51,110 nucleotides of DNA from JBLMZW01 sp050259035 (GCA_050259035.1 JBLMZW010000077.1:1-51110), one strand, 5' to 3'. Counted from the stretch's first letter, positions 26,561 to 36,157 are shown. Notes: generated from the letters alone by a model not told the origin. Numbers and translations are program-made.

Positions 26561-26589
26561 TTGAAGGCCTATGGCTGCTGGTATATAAT
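26561..26589 (+). promoter_or_regulatory. Promoter of lon
   Basis: TTGAAG (26561-26566), 17-bp spacer, TATAAT (26584-26589), about 115 bp before the lon start; lets lon be expressed apart from lonB. Confidence 0.7.
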
Positions 26590-26704
26590 TAATATGTACA
26601 CTTGGCTATATTAAGTAAGTTATAATTGTTGCTGTTCCGTCGAGTTGCGGCCCAATTTTACATATAGTAGAATATACTTGCGTTTTGATGCTGGGGGTGT
26701 TCTA

Positions 26705-29050
26705 TTGGTTGGAAAAGATATAGTCGACAGAGTTCGTGATCTGCCTCTTCTCCCTTTAAGAGGTCTTTTGGTATTTCCTTATATGGTTATTCACCTGGAT
26801 GTCGGCCGGGAAAAATCAATTAAGGCTATTGAAGAGGCAATGATCAATGACAAGGAAATATTTTTAACGACCCAGAAGGAAGCTCATACCGATGATCCCG
26901 GGGAAAATGATATATACCGGATTGGCAGTGTGGCAGAAATAAAGCAAGTACTAAAAATGCCAGGCGGCACTATGCGGGTTTTGGTAGAAGGACTACACAG
27001 AGGAGAAATTCTGGAATTCATCGAGGAGCCTTCTCATATTACAGTTAAGATCAGGGAAATTATTGAGGATCAATGCGAAAAAACATCTGAGGTTGAGGCT
27101 TTAACCAGAACTCTGATCTATCAGTTTGAACAATATGTACGCATGAGTAAAAAGATCCCGCCTGAGACTGTGGTATCGGTTGTAGCTATTGAAGACCCCG
27201 GTCGTTTAGCCGATGTTGTTGGTTCGCATCTGGCGTTAAAGATAAATGAAAAGCAAGATATTTTAGAGGCCATTGATATAAAACGTCGCCTGGAATTATT
27301 GTGTGAATTACTGGCCAAAGAAATGGAAGTTCTAGAGCTGGAACGCAAGATAAATATCCGGGTACGCAAACAGATGGAAAAAACCCAGAAAGAGTATTAC
27401 CTGAGAGAACAGATTAAAGCCATTCAAAAAGAATTGGGTGACAAGGATGACCGAACAGCTGAGGTTGAGGAACTTCGGGAAAAAATAGCCGAAGCTTCAT
27501 TGCCCAAAGAAGTTGAAGAGAAGGCTTTAAAGGAACTGGAAAGACTTGAGAAAATGCCGCCTATGGTAGCCGAAGCGGTTGTAGTCAGGAATTATTTAGA
27601 TTGGGTTTTGGCCTTGCCCTGGAGTCATGAGACCAGGGATAGATTAGATTTAAGTGTAGCTGAGCGAATACTTGATGAAGATCATTACGGTCTCGAAAAG
27701 CCCAAAGAAAGAATTTTAGAATACCTGGCTATACGCAAACTGGCCAAGAAAATGAAGGGGCCTATTCTTTGCTTTATAGGGCCTCCTGGCGTGGGGAAAA
27801 CAAGTTTAGGTAAGTCAATAGCCCGGGCTTTAAACCGCAAATTCGTTCGTATGAGTCTGGGCGGTATTCGAGATGAAGCAGAAATTAGAGGTCACCGGCG
27901 TACCTATGTTGGCTCAATGCCCGGAAGAATCCTTCAGGGTATGAAACAGGCGGGATCACGCAATCCGGTATTCCTATTGGATGAAATTGATAAAATGACG
28001 GCTGATTTTCGGGGAGACCCATCTTCGGCTTTGCTTGAGGTTTTGGATCCCGAACAGAACTATATGTTTAGTGACCATTATATTGAGGTCCCATTTGATC
28101 TTTCCAAGGTGATGTTTATTACGACGGCTAATTCACCTCATAATATTCCTAAGCCCTTGCTGGATCGGATGGAAGTTATTTATTTATCAGGTTACACCGA
28201 GGAAGAAAAGGTTCGAATAGCCTTGGATTATCTAGTAAAAAAACAGGTTAAGGAACACGGCTTAAAACCCCGTAATCTAAAAATATCAGAAGGCGCTATA
28301 CGTAAAATAGTTCGGGAATATACCAGAGAGGCCGGTGTACGAAACCTGGAACGAGAGATAGCTTCTATCTGCCGTAAATCGGCCCGGGAAGTGGTCAAGG
28401 ACCGCAAACTGGAAATAAGGGTTAGCTTTAATAATTTACGCAATTATTTAGGAACCGAACGCTACCGCTATGGTGTAGCCGAGGAAAAACAGCAGGTTGG
28501 AGTAGCCACCGGGCTTGCCTGGACAGATGCAGGGGGAGATATACTATCTATTGAGGTGGCATTGCTTAAAGGCAAAGGCAATTTAACCCTGACCGGGCAA
28601 CTCGGAGATGTTATGAAAGAGTCCGCCCAGGCTGGACTGTCTTATGTAAGATCACGACAGGATTCTCTGGGCATTGAAGATAATATGCAGGAAAAATGGG
28701 ATATTCATTTGCATGTTCCTGAAGGCGCGATACCTAAAGATGGGCCTTCAGCTGGTATTACTATAGCTACCTCTTTGGCTTCGGCATTTAGTAAGAAGCC
28801 TATACGCAATGATGTTGCCATGACAGGCGAAATAACGTTGCGGGGCCGAGTTCTGCCGGTAGGCGGAATAAAAGAAAAAGTATTAGCAGCCCACCGGGCA
28901 GGTATTAAAACAGTAATTCTCCCTGCTGATAATAAGAAGGATTTAGAGGATGTCCCGGTCAATGTCAGAAGAAAAATGAATTTTGTTATGGTCGACCATA
29001 TGGATCAGGTTTTGAATCGGGCCCTGGCTGAAACTGAAAATGTGCATTAA
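26705..29050 (+). CDS. lon: ATP-dependent protease LonA
   Basis: 781 residues. N-terminal substrate domain (LPLLPLRGLLVFPYM), central AAA+ with Walker A GPPGVGKT and Walker B PVFLLDEIDK, C-terminal S16 protease domain with Ser682 (DGPSAG) and Lys725 (GIKEKVLAA). Degrades misfolded and regulatory proteins. The frame is open 60 nt further upstream, but the TTG at 26705 behind GGGGGTG gives the normal N-terminus. It overlaps engB by 11 bp, a common pairing in Firmicutes. Confidence 0.97.
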   Translation: MVGKDIVDRVRDLPLLPLRGLLVFPYMVIHLDVGREKSIKAIEEAMINDKEIFLTTQKEAHTDDPGENDIYRIGSVAEIKQVLKMPGGTMRVLVEGLHRGEILEFIEEPSHITVKIREIIEDQCEKTSEVEALTRTLIYQFEQYVRMSKKIPPETVVSVVAIEDPGRLADVVGSHLALKINEKQDILEAIDIKRRLELLCELLAKEMEVLELERKINIRVRKQMEKTQKEYYLREQIKAIQKELGDKDDRTAEVEELREKIAEASLPKEVEEKALKELERLEKMPPMVAEAVVVRNYLDWVLALPWSHETRDRLDLSVAERILDEDHYGLEKPKERILEYLAIRKLAKKMKGPILCFIGPPGVGKTSLGKSIARALNRKFVRMSLGGIRDEAEIRGHRRTYVGSMPGRILQGMKQAGSRNPVFLLDEIDKMTADFRGDPSSALLEVLDPEQNYMFSDHYIEVPFDLSKVMFITTANSPHNIPKPLLDRMEVIYLSGYTEEEKVRIALDYLVKKQVKEHGLKPRNLKISEGAIRKIVREYTREAGVRNLEREIASICRKSAREVVKDRKLEIRVSFNNLRNYLGTERYRYGVAEEKQQVGVATGLAWTDAGGDILSIEVALLKGKGNLTLTGQLGDVMKESAQAGLSYVRSRQDSLGIEDNMQEKWDIHLHVPEGAIPKDGPSAGITIATSLASAFSKKPIRNDVAMTGEITLRGRVLPVGGIKEKVLAAHRAGIKTVILPADNKKDLEDVPVNVRRKMNFVMVDHMDQVLNRALAETENVH

Positions 29051-29621
29051 ATCTGCCACCTTAATAACGTCAGCCTATAATTTGCAGCAGCTTCCCGAAC
29101 CGTCCTACCCGGAAATAGCCCTGGTGGGACGTTCTAATGTGGGAAAATCAAGCTTTATAAACCGGCTTACAAACCGCCGAGCCTTAGCCCGGATCAGCGG
29201 AAAACCAGGGAAGACCCGGAGTGTTAATTTTTATTTATTGGATCAAAGCTGGTACCTGGTTGATTTACCTGGCTATGGCTATGCGGGCGTGGCCCGGCAG
29301 GAGAGAGATTCCTGGGCACGCCTGATTGAAGGTTTTCTGCGTGAACGCCAATCAATACGCGGTTTGATACATCTGGTTGATATAAGACACCCTCTTCAGG
29401 AGAATGATAAGGTAATGCAGGAATGGATAGGTCATTACAACATTCCCTGTCTGGTGGTGGCAACTAAAAGTGATAAGCTTTCCCGGGGCAAACAGATAGA
29501 ACAGATCAAAGTTTTACGGAAAAACATTGAACCCGGTAAAAAGATCATTGCCTTCTCGGCAGTAACCGGTGATGGCTTAGAGAGTATCATAGAAGTTCTT
29601 AAGGAGTGGCTGCAGGATTGA
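29040..29621 (+). CDS. engB: Ribosome-assembly GTPase YsxC/EngB
   Basis: 193 residues, a small GTPase for 50S subunit assembly. G1 GRSNVGKS, G3 DLPGYGYA, G4 TKSDK are present. Start ATG at 29040 lies inside the end of lon; translational coupling is likely because no good ribosome site is seen. Its stop codon lies in a terminator hairpin. Confidence 0.95.
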   Translation: MCIKSATLITSAYNLQQLPEPSYPEIALVGRSNVGKSSFINRLTNRRALARISGKPGKTRSVNFYLLDQSWYLVDLPGYGYAGVARQERDSWARLIEGFLRERQSIRGLIHLVDIRHPLQENDKVMQEWIGHYNIPCLVVATKSDKLSRGKQIEQIKVLRKNIEPGKKIIAFSAVTGDGLESIIEVLKEWLQD

Positions 29622-29640
29622 ATCCTGCAGTCGGTTTTTG
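29610..29640 (+). terminator. Terminator overlapping engB stop
   Basis: CTGCAGGAT (29610-29618), loop TGA, ATCCTGCAG (29622-29630), then TCGGTTTTTG. The loop contains the engB stop codon. Confidence 0.75.
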
Positions 29641-29696
29641 TATCCTTAGAATCGGGACATAATGTATAGTGTAGCCAATGAGGAGGGTTAATTGAA

Positions 29697-32342
29697 ATGA
29701 GCGACCTTAACAGCCTAACCAAGGTATATAACCCGGAAGAAGTAGAAAAGAAATGGTACGATTACTGGACGGAAAAAGGGTATTTTACTCCTGGGGAAAA
29801 TACTTCGGGAAAGGCTTTTTCTATTGTTATGCCTCCCCCCAATGTTACAGGTTCCCTTCATCTAGGCCACGCCATGGATATGACTCCCCAGGACATTCTT
29901 ACCCGCTGGCGTAGGATGCAGGGTTATAATGCCCTGTGGCTTCCGGGAACTGATCATGCCGGTATTGCCACCCAAGCCAAGGTTGAGGAGAGCCTCACGA
30001 ATGAGGACTTAAATAAATACGATATGGGGCGGGAAGGCTTCCTGGAACGGGTATGGGAATGGAAACGAACATATGGCAACCGTATAACCAACCAGCTCAA
30101 AAAGATAGGGGCTTCATGTGACTGGAGCCGGGAACGCTTCACCATGGATGAGGGTTGTTCCCGCGCGGTAAGAGAAGTTTTTGTTTCTTTATTTGAAAAG
30201 AATTTAATATATCAAGGTGATTATATTATTAACTGGTGTCCGAGATGCAGAACTGCTATATCGGACATTGAGGTGGAACATGAGGAGGATCAGGGCCACC
30301 TCTGGCATATAAAATACCCGGTCCAGGATAGCAGTGAATACGTGGTAGTAGCTACAACCAGGCCAGAAACCATGCTCGGTGACACCGGGGTGGCGGTTCA
30401 TCCCGATGATGAACGTTATCAGAACCTGATCGGGAAAAACGTTATGCTTCCATTAATGAACCGGCTAATTCCGGTTTTTGCCGATGAATATGTTGACCGG
30501 GAATTTGGTACCGGTGCGGTTAAGGTGACACCAGCCCATGATCCCAATGACTTTGAGATGGGGCTGCGACATAATCTGGAACAGATAAACATAATGGATG
30601 ATCAAGCAATAATGAATCAAAATGCCGGAGCCTATGAAGGCATGGAACGTTATGATTGCCGCCGGCGGGTTGTTGAAGATCTTGAGAAATTAGGCTGCCT
30701 TTTGAAAATAGAAGAACACCGGCATGCGGTTGGCCATTGTCAGAGATGTGATACGGTGGTTGAGCCTTTAATATCGAAACAGTGGTTTGTTCGGATGAAG
30801 CCTCTGGCGGAACCAGCAATTCAAAAGGTTTTGGACGGAGAGATCAGGTTTGTTCCTGAACGGTTTACCAAGATTTATATCAGCTGGATGGAAAACATAC
30901 GTGACTGGTGTATCTCCAGACAATTATGGTGGGGACACAGAATTCCGGTCTGGTATTGCGAGTGCGGGAAAGTGATCTGTTCCAAAACAGATCCGGACGC
31001 GTGTCCTGAATGTGGTTCTGATAAACTTGTCCAGGATCCAGACGTTCTTGATACCTGGTTCAGTTCGGCCCTTTGGCCCTTTTCTACCCTGGGTTGGCCC
31101 GATCAGACCAAAGACATTGAAACATACTACCCTACAAGTGTTCTGGTAACCGGCCGTGATATTATTTTCTTCTGGGTAGCCCGAATGATTTTTTCCGGTA
31201 TTGAAAATACCGGAAAAGTACCGTTTTTTGATGTAAATATTCATGGTTTGGTTTTGGACGGGCTGGGTCGGAAAATGAGTAAATCATTAGGGAACGGAAT
31301 AGACCCTATTGAAGTAATTGATAAATACGGAGCGGACACTTTAAGGTTTTCCTTGATCAATGGTGTAACGCCGGGTAATGACGTTAGATTCAATCTAGAA
31401 AAAGTTGAAAACACCCGTAACTTCGCCAATAAGATATGGAATGCCAGCCGCTTTGTTTTGATGAATCTCGACAATTACCAGGAAGTTGCTATGAAGGAAG
31501 AGGACCTTGTTCTGCCTGACCGGTGGATTATTAATAAGCTTGGCCGCACCATTAATGAGGTCACTCGTCTGCTGGAACGTTACGAGTTCGGGGAAGCAGC
31601 CAGAATTCTATATGATTTTATTTGGGATGATTTTTGCGATTGGTATATTGAGTTGGTTAAACCAAGATTATACCGTCCGCGCAAGCCCGAGGACAGAACT
31701 GTAGTCCAGAACCTTTTGGTTTATGTTTTGACAGATATTTTAAAACTGCTTCATCCTTTCATGCCGTTTATAACTGAGGAGATTTACCAACACCTGCCAG
31801 GAGCACACGAAAGCATCATGATAGAGCCCTGGCCTACATCAAAAGGTGAGAAATACATTGAAGCCGAAGAAGATATGGGGATATTGATCAATGTTGTTCG
31901 GGCTATAAGAAACATTAGAAACGAATTCAAAATACCTCCAGGGGTGAATCTCGCAACAACAGCGATAGTGAGTGACCTGGAAACAAGGACTTTGCTGGAA
32001 GGCGAAGCCGAATATGTGGAGAATATGGCTAATCTTAGCCACCTTACAGTTACTGAAAAAGGGGAGAACAAGCCAGTTCAGGCCCTTACAGCTCATCTTG
32101 GGGAGATAGAAATCCTGGTGCCCTTAGAAGGAGTTATCGATGTTGATAAAGAGGTATCGCGGCTTAAAAAGGAACTTCAGGCCACAGAAGCAGAATTTGA
32201 TCGTCTGAACAATAAACTGCAGAACCAGGGTTTCCTGGCCAAAGCTCCACAAGACATTATTGACAAGGAGAGAGCTCGGCTAGCTGAAACCGGGTCAAAA
32301 AGGGAGGGCATCAGGCAACGCCTGCAAATGCTTACGAAATAG
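29697..32342 (+). CDS. valS: Valyl-tRNA synthetase
   Basis: 881 residues, normal for bacterial ValRS. Class I motifs: HLGH (SLHLGHAMD, about residue 56) and KMSKS (GRKMSKSLGN, about 523). The editing domain and two CxxC-type zinc-like pairs (CPRC, CQRC) lie between; a C-terminal coiled coil (about 810-880) contacts tRNA. Charges tRNA-Val. ATG with GGAGGG upstream. No T-box leader is visible in the short gap after engB. The end of the gene overlaps the probable N-terminal coding part of folC. Confidence 0.97.
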   Translation: MSDLNSLTKVYNPEEVEKKWYDYWTEKGYFTPGENTSGKAFSIVMPPPNVTGSLHLGHAMDMTPQDILTRWRRMQGYNALWLPGTDHAGIATQAKVEESLTNEDLNKYDMGREGFLERVWEWKRTYGNRITNQLKKIGASCDWSRERFTMDEGCSRAVREVFVSLFEKNLIYQGDYIINWCPRCRTAISDIEVEHEEDQGHLWHIKYPVQDSSEYVVVATTRPETMLGDTGVAVHPDDERYQNLIGKNVMLPLMNRLIPVFADEYVDREFGTGAVKVTPAHDPNDFEMGLRHNLEQINIMDDQAIMNQNAGAYEGMERYDCRRRVVEDLEKLGCLLKIEEHRHAVGHCQRCDTVVEPLISKQWFVRMKPLAEPAIQKVLDGEIRFVPERFTKIYISWMENIRDWCISRQLWWGHRIPVWYCECGKVICSKTDPDACPECGSDKLVQDPDVLDTWFSSALWPFSTLGWPDQTKDIETYYPTSVLVTGRDIIFFWVARMIFSGIENTGKVPFFDVNIHGLVLDGLGRKMSKSLGNGIDPIEVIDKYGADTLRFSLINGVTPGNDVRFNLEKVENTRNFANKIWNASRFVLMNLDNYQEVAMKEEDLVLPDRWIINKLGRTINEVTRLLERYEFGEAARILYDFIWDDFCDWYIELVKPRLYRPRKPEDRTVVQNLLVYVLTDILKLLHPFMPFITEEIYQHLPGAHESIMIEPWPTSKGEKYIEAEEDMGILINVVRAIRNIRNEFKIPPGVNLATTAIVSDLETRTLLEGEAEYVENMANLSHLTVTEKGENKPVQALTAHLGEIEILVPLEGVIDVDKEVSRLKKELQATEAEFDRLNNKLQNQGFLAKAPQDIIDKERARLAETGSKREGIRQRLQMLTK

Positions 32343-32359
32343 AAGGCTTTTTATCGTCT

Positions 32360-33622
32360 TTGGCCAGGTTTGGCATCAAACCTGGCCTGGACAGAATTAA
32401 ATTTCTCCTAAACTGCCTCAATAACCCGCAGGATAATTTCCTTTCGGTACATATCGCTGGTACCAATGGCAAGGGGTCAGTAGCGGCGATTATCAACAGT
32501 ATTTTGACGGCGGCCGGGTACAAGGTAGGCGGTTACTCGTCCCCGCATCTTCATTCCTATTGTGAACGTATTAAAATAAATAACCGAGTGATTACGTCTG
32601 AGGCCATGGTTGCCCTTCTTCGCATTATTGAACCGCTGACGGTTAGATGTGGGCTGGAGGAAGCCGGGTCGCCAACAGAATTTGAAGTTCTGACAGCAAT
32701 TGCTTTTCAATACTTTAATCGTGAGAAGGTTGATATTGGAGTCATAGAGGCTGGAATGGGCGGGGTCCACGATTCTACCAATGTCATCAATCCATTGGTT
32801 ACAGCGATAACCAACGTGGCAATGGACCATATGACATACTTAGGAACATCTTTAGAGGATATTGCGGCAAATAAAGCTGGTATTACTAAGCCCGGAATGC
32901 CAATGGTATATGGGGATGACGACCCTCGGATGTTAGATGTTCTGCGAAATGAAGTAGCGTCCAGGGGAAGTACTCTGCATCTGGCAAGGGATTTAGTTGA
33001 AACAAAAAGAATCGAAGACCTGGGGTTAGGAGGACATATAGTAGACATCAAGACGCCGCGATTTAGTATTACTCATGCACGGTATGCCTTGCCAGGTAGA
33101 TTTCAACTGAACAATTTGACCACCGCATTAGCCGCGCTAGAATTTTTATATCGATCAGGGTTAGAAGTTAATACTGAACACGTGCTGCAAGGTATGGAAG
33201 AAGTCAGATGGCCCGGAAGATTGGAATTGGTGCATGAGAATCCAACGGTAATTATTGATGCCGCTCATAACCCGCATGGAGCGCGAAGTATAGCCAGTGC
33301 ATTAAATGAGATCTTTCCAAAACGTTCAAGGATTTTGGTAATAGGGGTACTGGATGATAAGGATGATTACGGGATATTTGATAACTTATCCAAAGGAACA
33401 AGCTATTGCATTATTACCAGACCTGAAAGCGAAAGGGGTAAAAACTGGCGCCTTAGATTAGAAACAGCAAAACGGGTTTTCCCGGCAGCAATAGGTATAG
33501 AAGATATAACGGAAGCAATTGAACATGCTATGGCTGTTATAAATCAAGACGATTATATCCTTATAACCGGCAGTTTTTATACGATCGATAAAGGCCGCAG
33601 AATGTTTACAAAGACTTATTGA
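32360..33622 (+). CDS. folC: Folylpolyglutamate synthase / dihydrofolate synthase
   Basis: 420 residues from the first TTG. Mur-ligase fold: P-loop AGTNGKGS, then GGYSSPHLHSYCERI, and EAGMGGVHDSTNVI with later DAAHNPHG. Adds glutamate to folates. The family's N-terminus (Y-x-E-A-x-x-x-L-x-S-L-x-RFG) continues upstream in this frame (NAYEIEGFLSSL, encoded from about 32327) within the end of valS, yet the only ordinary start codon in the open stretch after the in-frame stop at 32285 is the TTG at 32360. An unusual start (for example ATA at 32339) or a sequence error is possible. Confidence 0.9.
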   Translation: MARFGIKPGLDRIKFLLNCLNNPQDNFLSVHIAGTNGKGSVAAIINSILTAAGYKVGGYSSPHLHSYCERIKINNRVITSEAMVALLRIIEPLTVRCGLEEAGSPTEFEVLTAIAFQYFNREKVDIGVIEAGMGGVHDSTNVINPLVTAITNVAMDHMTYLGTSLEDIAANKAGITKPGMPMVYGDDDPRMLDVLRNEVASRGSTLHLARDLVETKRIEDLGLGGHIVDIKTPRFSITHARYALPGRFQLNNLTTALAALEFLYRSGLEVNTEHVLQGMEEVRWPGRLELVHENPTVIIDAAHNPHGARSIASALNEIFPKRSRILVIGVLDDKDDYGIFDNLSKGTSYCIITRPESERGKNWRLRLETAKRVFPAAIGIEDITEAIEHAMAVINQDDYILITGSFYTIDKGRRMFTKTY

Positions 33623-33663
33623 TAAATTAACAATATCTTAACAAAGCAATTTTTGCCCTATGC

Positions 33664-33669
33664 TATAAT
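33664..33669 (+). promoter_or_regulatory. Extended -10 promoter of DUF47-PiT operon
   Basis: TGCTATAAT is an extended -10 (TGn plus TATAAT, 33664-33669); the -35 is weak (TTAACA at 33638-33643, spacing 20). About 45 bp before the DUF47 start. Confidence 0.6.
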
Positions 33670-33699
33670 TGCATTGAGAATGAAGTATACAAAAAGCAA

Positions 33700-33712
33700 G
33701 GAGGTTTCCTCC
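33700..33712 (+). promoter_or_regulatory. Hairpin covering the DUF47 ribosome site
   Basis: GGAGG (33700-33704), loop TTT, CCTCC (33708-33712), directly before the ATG at 33716. The ribosome site would be paired with its own complement. Confidence 0.45.
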
Positions 33713-33715
33713 AGG

Positions 33716-34348
33716 ATGCGTGTTCACTTAAAACCACGAGATGAAGAGTTTTTTACCTATTTTAATCAGAGTTCGCAAGCGGTTTGTGAAGGAGCCGGCA
33801 TTCTAAAAGACTTTATAGAAGCCAGTGATGAAGGCGATACTAAATTAAAACTTCTTGGCAAAGTAGAAGCCAGAGGAGATAAAGTATTTGCTACCATTAT
33901 GGAACGGCTTGATAAGTCTTTTATAACCCCATTCGAGAGGGAAGACATTTATGTTTTAGCCAGAGAGTTGAATGGTATTTTGGAATACATTCATGGAATA
34001 ATGGAAAAAATGGTTATCTATAAAACTGGCGGGCCTAAAGATCAATACGTTAAGGATCTGGTTGATGTTCTGCAAAAAGCTGCTGTTGAGATTCAGGGAG
34101 CAGTCCTGGACCTGAAATCACTAAGGACCAACTACAACAGAATACTTGAATCCTGTGATAAAATAAAGGAATTTGAACATCAGGGCGATCGCTTATATCG
34201 TGAAGGGATCGCTCTTCTATTTGAAAGTACCGATAATGCTATTGAAGTAATTAAGTGGAAAGAAATTTTTGAACATCTGGAAACCGCTCTTGACCATTGT
34301 GAAGACCTTAGTAACATACTTAAGGGAGTAGCCGTTAAGTATGTCTAG
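33716..34348 (+). CDS. DUF47 (PhoU-like) accessory protein of phosphate transport
   Basis: 210 residues, all-helical PhoU-like DUF47 protein (FFTYFNQSSQAVCEGAGIL, later FEHQGDRLYREG and HLETALDHCEDLSNIL with acidic metal-binding positions). Family members sit beside PiT transporters and probably control them. Here the stop overlaps the PiT start by 8 bp. The frame is open to 33653, with an ATG at 33680 almost at the predicted transcript start; I prefer 33716, next to GGAGG, though that ribosome site lies in a hairpin and its spacing is long. Confidence 0.88.
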   Translation: MRVHLKPRDEEFFTYFNQSSQAVCEGAGILKDFIEASDEGDTKLKLLGKVEARGDKVFATIMERLDKSFITPFEREDIYVLARELNGILEYIHGIMEKMVIYKTGGPKDQYVKDLVDVLQKAAVEIQGAVLDLKSLRTNYNRILESCDKIKEFEHQGDRLYREGIALLFESTDNAIEVIKWKEIFEHLETALDHCEDLSNILKGVAVKYV

Positions 34349-35339
34349 TATTGGCATTCTGGCATTAGTTGTACTACTGGGATTAATATTTGATTATGTA
34401 AATGGGTTTCATGATACTGCTAATGCTATTGCTACATCAGTTTCAACCAAAGCGTTATCACCTCGAACAGCTGTCTTAATGGCAGCTGTACTTAATTTTA
34501 TCGGTGCTTTGAGTGGAACTGCGGTGGCAAAAAAAATTGGAAGCGGCATAGTCAATCCAGATGTAGTTTCGGTATCCGTACTTTCCGCTGCACTGATAGG
34601 AGCTATAGCCTGGAATATTATAACATGGTACTTCGGTATTCCCAGCAGTTCCTCGCATGCCCTGATTGGAGGACTAATGGGTGCCGCCATATCGGCCTAC
34701 GGCCTGGAAAGTGTTAATTGGAGAAGCTTTTTAGAAATTCTGGCGGTTTTAATAATCTCGCCGGCTGTCGGTATGTTGGTAGGTTCATTTTTCATGACCG
34801 TTTTTTACTGGATTTTCGGGCGGTTTTCTCCAGCTCGAATCAACAATGTCTTTCGGCGCCTGCAGATGCTTTCCGCCGGCATGATGTCTTTTGCTCACGG
34901 CTCCAATGACGCACAAAAATCCATGGGAATAATAACCCTGGCTTTACTTACTGCCCATGTAATTCCGGAATTTTCAGTACCAATGTGGGTAATAGTGTTA
35001 TGTGCTACTTCCATGGCCATGGGCACTTTACTTGGAGGGTGGAAGATAATTAAAACTATGGGAGGAAAAATATTTAGAATTGAACCTATTAATGGTTTTG
35101 CTTCGGACTTTAGTTCAAGCCTGGTTATTTACAGTGCTAGTTTTTTAGGGATGCCAGTTAGTACTACCCATGTGGTTTCCTCTGCTATCATGGGAGTAGG
35201 GGCGGTTAAAAGGTTAAAGGGAGTTCGTTGGGGAATAGCTCAGCAGATTGTAACTGCCTGGTTAATTACTATCCCTTCAGCGGCCTTAATAACGGCAATT
35301 TTCTTTAACCTTGGCCGATTGTTAATTCGCTTCTTTTAA
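34341..35339 (+). CDS. PiT family inorganic phosphate transporter
   Basis: 332 residues, about 10 membrane helices. Both PiT signature repeats are present: FDYVNGFHDTANAIATSVSTK near the N-terminus and SFAHGSNDAQKSMG in the second half, with PSSSSHALIGGL and PVSTTHVVSSAI. Low-affinity phosphate (or metal-phosphate) uptake driven by ions. ATG overlaps the DUF47 stop, so translation is coupled. Confidence 0.94.
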   Translation: MSSIGILALVVLLGLIFDYVNGFHDTANAIATSVSTKALSPRTAVLMAAVLNFIGALSGTAVAKKIGSGIVNPDVVSVSVLSAALIGAIAWNIITWYFGIPSSSSHALIGGLMGAAISAYGLESVNWRSFLEILAVLIISPAVGMLVGSFFMTVFYWIFGRFSPARINNVFRRLQMLSAGMMSFAHGSNDAQKSMGIITLALLTAHVIPEFSVPMWVIVLCATSMAMGTLLGGWKIIKTMGGKIFRIEPINGFASDFSSSLVIYSASFLGMPVSTTHVVSSAIMGVGAVKRLKGVRWGIAQQIVTAWLITIPSAALITAIFFNLGRLLIRFF

Positions 35340-35395
35340 TATTCACATTTCCGAATTTAACGTTCTTTTTAAGGTTTATCCCTTTGGTTCTTAGG

Positions 35396-35424
35396 ACAAT
35401 CTGACTAAATCAGGTTGTTTTTTT
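35396..35424 (+). terminator. Terminator after PiT gene
   Basis: ACAATCTGA (35396-35404), loop CTAAA, TCAGGTTGT (35410-35418) with one G-U pair, then a T run. Confidence 0.9.
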
Positions 35425-35496
35425 ATGGTAATAAGAAGGATTTCACAATAGCAAATCGAATAAAGGGGTAGATAGGAAGGGAAGGGGTGAGGGGGC

Positions 35497-36135
35497 ATGA
35501 AAGCTCTTAAAATTCCCGAGGCAACGGTTATGAGACTCTCTGTCTATTCCAGGTATCTGGGACAGTTAGTGCACGACGGGATGCTGACGGTCTCCTCAAG
35601 CGAAATTGCAAAGGGAGTTGGAGTTAGTTCGGCACAGGTTCGCAAGGATTTAGCCTATTTTGGGGAATTTGGGACCCGAGGGGTTGGATACAATGTTCAG
35701 GAACTATATAATCATATCCTGAGAATATTAGGACTCAACAGAAATTGGAATTTAGTAATTGTAGGGGCTGGAAAACTTGGGTCGGCTCTCGCGGTATATA
35801 AGGGATTTGGAGACCGCGGGTTTAATGTTATGGGGATTTTTGACGTTGACCCCGCAAGGATAGGAAATTCTTTAGGGCATTTGATAGTAGAACCGCAGGA
35901 GTTATTGGAACAGAGAATAAAGGAAAATTATGTACAAATTGGGGTTGTAGCCGTTCCGGCCGCCTTTGCTCAGGAAGTTTCCGATAAAATGATTCGGGCC
36001 GGGGTTAAGTCAATATTAAATTTCGCGCCCCGAGTCTTAAAAATCCCCGATAGGATTATTCTAAGAAATGTTGACCTCTCGGTTAATTTAGAGGTATTAA
36101 GTTTTAATTTATCACTAATTGAACCAAGAGGGTAA
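35497..36135 (+). CDS. rex: Redox-sensing transcriptional repressor Rex
   Basis: 212 residues. N-terminal winged helix (SSSEIAKGVGVSSAQVRKDLAYFG) and a Rossmann NADH-binding domain (LVIVGAGKLGSAL, then IFDVDPARIG), with the C-terminal swapped helix. Represses fermentation and respiration genes when NAD+/NADH is high; fits an anaerobe that must balance reducing equivalents. ATG with AGGGGTGA upstream. No full Rex operator is visible in front of it (only a TTTCACAAT half-site at 35441). Confidence 0.96.
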   Translation: MKALKIPEATVMRLSVYSRYLGQLVHDGMLTVSSSEIAKGVGVSSAQVRKDLAYFGEFGTRGVGYNVQELYNHILRILGLNRNWNLVIVGAGKLGSALAVYKGFGDRGFNVMGIFDVDPARIGNSLGHLIVEPQELLEQRIKENYVQIGVVAVPAAFAQEVSDKMIRAGVKSILNFAPRVLKIPDRIILRNVDLSVNLEVLSFNLSLIEPRG

Positions 36136-36157
36136 CCATAGGGACAATGGTAATAAG

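Noticed and set aside
29640..29696. T-box leader before valS
   Set aside because: The gap after the engB terminator is only about 55 bp, far too short for a T-box.
35441..35450. Rex operator upstream of rex (TTTCACAATA)
   Set aside because: Only a half-site; the inverted partner is missing. A similar half-site at 8904 is also not near a redox gene.
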